Virus record (IMG/VR): IMGVR_UViG_3300007735_000504
Span: 1-23,360 of that record
DNA from: a virus
Strand: one strand, 5' to 3'
Length of the DNA stretch: 23,360 nucleotides
In this document: piece after piece, positions 18,643-23,360 of the stretch
How positions within the stretch are numbered: the first letter of the stretch is position 1
How the letters are laid out: each line of letters begins with the position of its first letter
The notes under the pieces: model-generated
Database searches by the model: none
Seen by the model: the letters and a program-made list of their open reading frames with translations, nothing else
Told to the model about the DNA's origin: nothing
Program-made: the position numbers and the translations under genes

Positions 18643-19865
18643 TATTGCCCCCTAAGACGGCGCTCGAGTTCTCTCTGAGCTGCGGTTCGAAGATCAATAG
18701 GCGGCTGAGTAGGCTCTGGAATCTTTGCGCTTCCAGCCGCTTGAATCATGCCTTGATTAGCAAGTGCTCGAGCCTGAGCCTTTTGTTCGATAACCCGTGG
18801 AGAGTCACCAGTCACCGGGAAGTAGGTGCGGAATTCGTTTTCCTCTTCAGCCACACCAATCGCGGCACCTGATTCCTTGCGCAGCTTCGCACGAATCCAA
18901 TCACGCGCAGCCTGAGCGTATTGCTGTGTCTCAGGAGACTGAGCCAAGTTCCTGAGAGATTCGCCAACAAACGGCACAGAACCAGCCAAGCCAGACCCAA
19001 GGCCAGGAGCAGCGGCCGCAATCGCAGGCTGGCTGATGATTTGATTAGCCGCAATCATTCGGCCAGCAAACCCAGCTGCATTACGCTCGCCTTCTGTGGG
19101 CTTTGCGCCTTTACCGGCAACAGGCTTCCCATCTTGCATCACTGGAGTAAGTTGACCAGTGCGCGGGTTAAAGGTCATCAAACCGGCTTCTGTCTCCACA
19201 GTCTGCAGCGATACCGGACCTTCTGGAGCGCGGCCCTTTGGCTTACGGCCAACTTCCACACCATCCATGTATTCGATGATCGCGTTTCCAACATCAACAG
19301 TTGTGAACTTCGGCTCTTTCGGCTTGGGAGCGCCGGTGGCAACAACATCCCCAGTCTCTGGATTTATCAAACGCTCCTCAACTCCAAGCTTCTCAAGCTT
19401 AGGACCGGCGAATGCTCCTTTTATTGCACCGGCCTCTTTGAGAACTTGGCTTCGTGCTCCAGGGGTCAATCCTGCAAGAATTCCCTGCAGTCGGGTCATA
19501 TCCAACATCGGAGCAGCACCTTCCTCTCGAGGAACGAATGCTTGCTGGATTGCCTGCTGTGCGGACTGAACATCAGCCATAGCTTGGCGGCGCTCTGCGA
19601 GCTGCTCCATCAAAGCGCGTTCTTGTACGGCTTTGTTATACGCACCTTGATAGGCCTGCTGACCGGCCTGAACGCCTTGGGCAAGAAGTTGACCAATGCC
19701 TCGAGGTTGTGCGGACGGACCGGACCCAGCAAGGAGAGACAGACCAACATTTAACAGGCCTTGTTGTTGGGCCTGTTGTTGGAGTCGGCGAGCCTCTTCC
19801 TCACCCAGAAGCATCTGGGCGTATGAGGGTTGCTGCCCGAATAGTTGTCCGAAGAGTTCGTTCAT
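18642..19865 (-). CDS. Internal virion / DNA-transfer-type protein (407 aa)
   Basis: A Gln/Ala-rich N-terminus (MNELFGQLFGQQPSYAQMLLGEEEARRLQQQ) precedes helical repeats, a beta-rich middle (LINPETGDVVATG, VETEAGLMTFNPRTGQLTPV) and a C-terminal domain around 310-375: ARDWIRAKLRKESGAAIGVAEEENEFRTYFPVTGDSP. This C-terminal pattern (RxxSGAAIxxxExxxxxxxYFPxxGDSPxxIxxKxxAR) is shared by a family of phage virion proteins found with ejection proteins. It is presumably packed in the capsid and delivered with DNA. GGGGG lies 5 nt upstream of the start, which directly follows the previous stop. Confidence 0.75.
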   Translation of the reverse strand: MNELFGQLFGQQPSYAQMLLGEEEARRLQQQAQQQGLLNVGLSLLAGSGPSAQPRGIGQLLAQGVQAGQQAYQGAYNKAVQERALMEQLAERRQAMADVQSAQQAIQQAFVPREEGAAPMLDMTRLQGILAGLTPGARSQVLKEAGAIKGAFAGPKLEKLGVEERLINPETGDVVATGAPKPKEPKFTTVDVGNAIIEYMDGVEVGRKPKGRAPEGPVSLQTVETEAGLMTFNPRTGQLTPVMQDGKPVAGKGAKPTEGERNAAGFAGRMIAANQIISQPAIAAAAPGLGSGLAGSVPFVGESLRNLAQSPETQQYAQAARDWIRAKLRKESGAAIGVAEEENEFRTYFPVTGDSPRVIEQKAQARALANQGMIQAAGSAKIPEPTQPPIDLRTAAQRELERRLRGQ

Positions 19866-20687
19866 TTAGACCCCCAAGAGTCCAGCAATGCCACCGGCAA
19901 TCGCGCCAGGAACACCGAACATAGATCCACCAGCCAACGCACCACCCAACGCACCACCGGCTCGGCTTGAGTAAACAGGAGTGGTTTGGACCATTCCTCG
20001 CGGAGAGCCATATACCGCTGCGAGATACTGGTTCAATTGGTTCTGCGGAAGACCCTGCATGAAGTTGAATCGGTTGATGTCGCCCTGCAACGCGGCTTGT
20101 TGGTAGCCCTCTGCGGTTTGACCGGCTTGCATCAGTCGCTCAATGTCACCGTAATCAGCAGCGGCCAGACCAGGAGCAGCGCCCAACATCGCCTGTTGGC
20201 GAGCGCGTTCTGCTTCGTAGTTCTGGTATGCGAGTTGCCCTGCCACATTAGACAGAGACTGAGCCAGTTGACCACCAGCCCTTTCCTCGAGTCCTAGTGC
20301 GGCTTGAGATCCATACCGTCCTGCACGAGAGGCGTTAGACCTTGCTTGCTGAAGAGCATCAAAGTAGGTCTGTTGCGCGGCTTGCGCGGCAGGTTGGAAG
20401 GCTCCTTGGAAGAAAGGATTTCCTCCGAGGAACTGACCCTGAATAGTGTTAAACGCCTGCTGTTGAGCAGCCGGGAGCAGAGGAGATCCCATCACTGCCC
20501 GTTGTTGGGCTGCAGTCAGAGCCTGCTGGGTCTGAGCACTCGGGCCGACATAGGTCTGTCCTGGGTAGTATTGAGGAGTCTCGGTGGTGTAAAGCCGTTG
20601 AGCCTCACTCAAACCGTATTGAACATATGGACGGATCGCGGGATCAAGTTCCTGCGTTGTCGTTTGCATTCTAGTAGAACCACCCAT
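19866..20687 (-). CDS. Ala/Gln-rich internal virion-type protein (273 aa)
   Basis: The product is dominated by Ala, Gln and Gly, with helical repeats such as AAQQRAVMGSPLLPAAQQQAF and ARSNASRAGRYGSQAALGLEERAGG, and ends with a glycine-rich hydrophobic tail (GGALGGALAGGSMFGVPGAIAGG). I recall this kind of protein, beginning with a LDPAIRPYVQYGLSEA segment, next to ejection proteins of podoviruses. A role as a P22 gp7-like ejection protein is inferred from composition and order. GGAGG lies 5 nt before the ATG. Confidence 0.75.
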   Translation of the reverse strand: MGGSTRMQTTTQELDPAIRPYVQYGLSEAQRLYTTETPQYYPGQTYVGPSAQTQQALTAAQQRAVMGSPLLPAAQQQAFNTIQGQFLGGNPFFQGAFQPAAQAAQQTYFDALQQARSNASRAGRYGSQAALGLEERAGGQLAQSLSNVAGQLAYQNYEAERARQQAMLGAAPGLAAADYGDIERLMQAGQTAEGYQQAALQGDINRFNFMQGLPQNQLNQYLAAVYGSPRGMVQTTPVYSSRAGGALGGALAGGSMFGVPGAIAGGIAGLLGV

Positions 20688-21080
20688 TTAGACCTCCAAT
20701 GCCCACGAGCGGGGCTTGAATCCAAGTTTCTTAGCCTGTCGCTGCCAGCCAGGTCGCCATGACTCAAAGGTGAGTCGTCTAGCGTCACCGTGCTGTGCAA
20801 TGTTCAGGAGATGCTGCCAGCCTTCCTCAAAGAAACCCACCTCTTGCAGATAGGCGCACCATACATGGAGCGAGGAATCTCTGGGTTGCAATACCATGAA
20901 CCCGACTGGCCTTGCGTCATCCAGAGCTATCCAGAGCATGGATTTCCCGTTGTAGCAGTCTGTGTAGACATCCTCGGGAATCCATCCCTCCGGGGTCTTT
21001 TGAAGAACCTTCAGAAGCCCAGGCCTGACGAATCCCCACCATTGTCTCAGATCGTTAGGGGAAATCAAGCGAACATTCAT
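20688..21080 (-). CDS. GNAT-like acetyltransferase domain protein (130 aa)
   Basis: The order of elements is that of a short GNAT fold: LISPNDLRQWW helix, GKSMLWIALDDARPVGFMVLQPRD central strands, WCAYLQEVGFFEEGWQHLLNIAQHGDARRLTFES with the expected helix and strand, and WQRQAKKLGFKPRSWALEV at the end. The acetyl-CoA loop is weak, so activity is uncertain. Similar short GNAT proteins sit in the structural gene clusters of several podoviruses. It overlaps the C1q-like gene as ATGA. Confidence 0.75.
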   Translation of the reverse strand: MNVRLISPNDLRQWWGFVRPGLLKVLQKTPEGWIPEDVYTDCYNGKSMLWIALDDARPVGFMVLQPRDSSLHVWCAYLQEVGFFEEGWQHLLNIAQHGDARRLTFESWRPGWQRQAKKLGFKPRSWALEV

Positions 21081-21856
21081 CCCACCACCACATAAGCAAA
21101 TGTCTTGTCGGATGTCGAATTGGCAAAGTGCGTGATAACCGCGCTTCCCTGGGCCTGAGAGCTTACATACACATTGGCGATTGAAGCCATCGAGACATAA
21201 GTCATCGTGGCGATCACAGAAGGCGTGGCAGGCCTCGTTGGGCTTGTCTGAGCAGGAAGTTGCTCAATCGTGACCAGTGTGGAAGTCGTGGCCCACATGA
21301 TCTGGATGTAGTCATTTGCGGCTAGATCAATGAAGTAATTAAGCGCCGCGATAAGGTGACCATCCGTCCCTCCGTGGGAGTTTGGGACCGAGAACTTACT
21401 GTTCGACCCAGCTACATCCGTCCCGTTCTTCCTGAACCAAACATCCACATCCTGAATCTGGTTGTTGGCATTGGCGAACTGGATAGAAAACTGGATGTTG
21501 TAAACCCCAGGATTCGTAACATTTAGCCTCGAACTGTTACTAAGGGTTATCCCGTTAGAGTAGTCCGTGGTGTTATAAGTGACCGCATAAGCCGTAGTGG
21601 TTGAGGCCGCTGCCTGGTCTGTGGAATCTTGAAACGCCCCATAAGGAATCTTGTCGTTAAAGGCGTTTGCAGAGAACGGGATCAGAATGATCTTTGACTC
21701 AGGACTGATCCGAGCATCGTAAATCGTGGTGGTTGATGCCCCGCCAGTATTTAGCGTTACTGTCCCGGTGTTGTTTGATTTCCCATTCATAAGCCCATTG
21801 ACGATCTCCGCGACACCGCGAGGATCTGAGCCGAATGGGGGAAGAACGCGAAACAT
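21077..21856 (-). CDS. Structural protein with C1q/TNF-like domain (259 aa)
   Basis: The N-terminal 80 residues contain a helix (GVAEIVNGLMNGKSNNTG) and strands. From about residue 80 the pattern is AVTYNTTDYSNGITLSNSSRLNVTNPGVYNIQFSIQFANANNQIQDVDVWFRKNGTDVAGSNSKFSVP, typical of C1q-like jelly-roll domains in phage virion proteins (GxYxIxxSxQxxN...DVxxWxRKNGxDVxxS). It could be a minor tail or decoration protein that contacts sugars. It shares one base with the stop of the gp10-like gene (TGATG) and is coupled to the GNAT gene. Confidence 0.75.
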   Translation of the reverse strand: MFRVLPPFGSDPRGVAEIVNGLMNGKSNNTGTVTLNTGGASTTTIYDARISPESKIILIPFSANAFNDKIPYGAFQDSTDQAAASTTTAYAVTYNTTDYSNGITLSNSSRLNVTNPGVYNIQFSIQFANANNQIQDVDVWFRKNGTDVAGSNSKFSVPNSHGGTDGHLIAALNYFIDLAANDYIQIMWATTSTLVTIEQLPAQTSPTRPATPSVIATMTYVSMASIANVYVSSQAQGSAVITHFANSTSDKTFAYVVVG

Positions 21857-23277
21857 CAGCGCCGCCCTGCTTGAACAGTATCCACATCCACCCCAATGGT
21901 TGTGGTCCAGTTGCCACTCGGGATAACCCTGATTCTGTGGTATTTGCCGAAACTTCTCAGGCTGACTCGGTTGTCAGAGTCTGCGGCCACAGAGGTTCCA
22001 AACGAGATGGAGTCGTCCAGGCGATCTCTAGAGGCCACCGCTACAGAGGCAGATCCATTGTCCACCTGGGGACGGGCCAGCTTCACAACCGAGTTTTGAC
22101 CGGCCACGAAGTCTCCGGTCTCAAGGTTTGCGGTTGCGGGTTGACCCGTAAAGGTGACGATCTTGGCTCCCTGAAGGCCAGAGAACACAAACTTCCCACC
22201 CAGCCAAGTCCGCGAGTCCAGCGAAGTCCCGAGAGCATCAATGCTCGCCGAATAGAGATCCAAGCCCTCCAGGGTCACCGCTGCAGTTGCCATTGAAGCA
22301 ATGTAGTTCGCGGTGGTGTCGGCATAAGTCCACTTCTGAACTTGCCAGTTATAGATCAAGATCGACTGACCAGCTCGCGTGTTCGGGTATGACCAGGCCA
22401 CAACCTTACGGACCGGATCAATGGCCGCGCTCATTTTACCCACATTCGCGGGGTCAAGGTCGTCAAAGAACCAGCGATCTACCTTCTCAGCCCCGATGGG
22501 TTTAATGGACTGCCCATCGCAGACATAGAACCCGTCATCGCTCAGGAAGAAGGTAAGCGGACCATACTGGGCGATTGAGCCTTGCTCGTAACACCCAAGC
22601 TGGCGGGAGATGGTGTCGAACTGGAAGAAGAGCGGCGCTCCAATATAGGACATCCGTACAACTGCCTGCTCAAGAAGGATCACTCCAAACTCGCCACCCG
22701 TGATTCCTACGATATTCCCACCGTCAGGAATGTCCTGAAAGTCGGATTGAGATGTAGGGCCAGATGTCCAGTTTGTCTCGTCATTAATGTCTGACCACTG
22801 AACCCGATTCGGATAGCTTGAGATGTTCGCCGCCACAACAAAATCACGCACCACAGAGATGTAGGACGCAATCGGAGCGGCAGCGGCTAGATCAGCGAAT
22901 GCAGTTGAGGTTCCAAGCGTCCAAGCCTGGAGCTTCTGAGTCCCATTGGCGGCAATGACAACATCCCCAAACTGGGTGAACTTCCACGGCTTAGTTCCCG
23001 TATACCCGCCGACCTTCGACACATCGTCCATCGAAAGATCGGTGGAGTCGAACTTGAACAGCTTGGAGTTACCCCCGGCAAAGATGTTAGAAGTCGCCCC
23101 AAACTCACCAGTAAACACAGCTGTAAGGTTCTCAGAAGCCGCAGCGGAGTAATCCACCATCAAGGGGAATGGTCCGTATCCAACGGTCTGTGGGATCACA
23201 TTCTTCGCGTCTTGGAGTGCTCCAACCAAACCGGGCTGGTCTGGGAGCCACTCACCGAAATTTAGGCGTTGTTCCAT
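21856..23277 (-). CDS. P22 gp10-like packaged-DNA stabilisation / tail protein (473 aa)
   Basis: The protein starts MEQRLNFGEWLPDQPGLVGALQDAKNVIPQTVGYGPF, typical of gp10-like proteins, and continues with beta-propeller-like repeats: FTGEFGATSNIFAGGNSKLFKFD, FGDVVIAANGTQKLQAW, VVRDFVVAANISSYPNRVQWSDINDETNW and FLSDDGFYVCDGQSIKPIG. In P22 the gp10 hexamer lies below gp4 and closes the portal channel after packaging. Length matches the family. AGGA lies 8 nt before the start, which overlaps the previous gene by 16 nt. It is the head of the visible late operon. Confidence 0.8.
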   Translation of the reverse strand: MEQRLNFGEWLPDQPGLVGALQDAKNVIPQTVGYGPFPLMVDYSAAASENLTAVFTGEFGATSNIFAGGNSKLFKFDSTDLSMDDVSKVGGYTGTKPWKFTQFGDVVIAANGTQKLQAWTLGTSTAFADLAAAAPIASYISVVRDFVVAANISSYPNRVQWSDINDETNWTSGPTSQSDFQDIPDGGNIVGITGGEFGVILLEQAVVRMSYIGAPLFFQFDTISRQLGCYEQGSIAQYGPLTFFLSDDGFYVCDGQSIKPIGAEKVDRWFFDDLDPANVGKMSAAIDPVRKVVAWSYPNTRAGQSILIYNWQVQKWTYADTTANYIASMATAAVTLEGLDLYSASIDALGTSLDSRTWLGGKFVFSGLQGAKIVTFTGQPATANLETGDFVAGQNSVVKLARPQVDNGSASVAVASRDRLDDSISFGTSVAADSDNRVSLRSFGKYHRIRVIPSGNWTTTIGVDVDTVQAGRR

Positions 23278-23360
23278 GTTGTCGATCCTGCTGAGGATTG
23301 CGTCCAGGTCGTTGAACCTGCAGAGACAGGGTTCCAGGTCGTTGAGCCTTCTGGAACATC
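23262..23360 (-). CDS. C-terminal end of a structural protein with GSTTW repeats (runs off the right edge)
   Basis: The last 32 codons of an upstream late gene are visible. They read EGSTTWNPVSA, GSTTWTQSSA and GSTTWNNA before the stop, which is a 10-residue repeat encoded by a 30-bp tandem repeat. Such short STTW-type tails occur at the C-termini of some phage capsid or head proteins. It overlaps the gp10-like gene by 16 nt. Confidence 0.7.
   Translation of the reverse strand, partial: DVPEGSTTWNPVSAGSTTWTQSSAGSTTWNNA

Noticed and set aside
18921-19754. Plus-strand open frame of 277 codons
   Set aside because: It is antisense to the 407-aa internal virion gene, with composition expected of a shadow frame of an Ala/Gln-rich gene.
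1-23360. CRISPR array, insertion sequence, integrase or attachment site
   Set aside because: No regularly spaced repeats, transposase-like or recombinase-like protein, or matching att-like duplications were seen.

Overview
The window is a stretch of a double-stranded DNA tailed bacteriophage genome, or a closely related prophage. It is packed with short phage-type genes joined by ATGA, GTGA and TAATG overlaps, and I see no bacterial housekeeping gene. The three consecutive Ala/Gln-rich internal or ejection-type proteins, a P22 gp10-like protein and the absence of a tape-measure gene suggest a podovirus-like virion. The gene families (DUF1376, ERF plus YqaJ, GH24 lysozyme, S74 tail fibre) point to a proteobacterial host. 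I see no integrase. Terminase, portal and capsid genes are not in the window and may lie beyond the right edge. Family names come from recognition by eye; no database was searched.

Layout. (1) Positions 1-4432, minus strand: a small Cro/YdaS-like regulator, a DUF1376 replication protein with six tandem 7-bp TGGTTNN units inside it, a very dense C5-cytosine methyltransferase locus, two small proteins, a PD-(D/E)XK/NUMOD3-like endonuclease, a 108-aa protein, a frame-disrupted HNH gene, a UUCG-loop terminator, a 52-aa protein and a partial gene at the edge. (2) Positions 4433-4646: the divergent control region, with three inverted repeats. (3) Positions 4647-9885, plus strand: about 17 tightly coupled early genes, including ERF annealing protein, YqaJ exonuclease, a small SSB-like protein, a winged-helix protein and a MazG-like pyrophosphohydrolase. 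(4) Positions 9863-23360, minus strand, read from right to left: gp10-like protein, C1q-like protein, GNAT protein, three internal-virion proteins, S74 tail fibre, small accessory proteins, holin-like membrane proteins, lysozyme, an HExxH protein, a metallophosphoesterase and a 65-aa protein. (5) Positions 16118-16781: an island on the opposite strand inside the late operon, with a promoter, a structured RNA, a terminator and an HNH-AP2 homing endonuclease.

Main points of interest. First, the methyltransferase frame holds motifs I-VIII and ends at CCC-UGA, a known +1 slippage sequence. The +1 frame runs on to supply motif X, and it is itself open across the whole methyltransferase gene, while a third frame encodes a convincing HNH zinc-finger protein. 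Second, at 16153-16283 a near-consensus promoter drives a predicted RNA of about 97 nt. It folds into two hairpins whose 7-nt loops are perfect complements of each other. The second hairpin is a 17-bp stem with four G-U wobbles that pair only in the plus-strand RNA, and it ends in a U-tract just before the homing endonuclease start codon.

The blocks fit a standard phage programme: the regulator and control region separate leftward replication and DNA modification from rightward recombination and nucleotide metabolism, and the large leftward late operon makes virion and lysis proteins.
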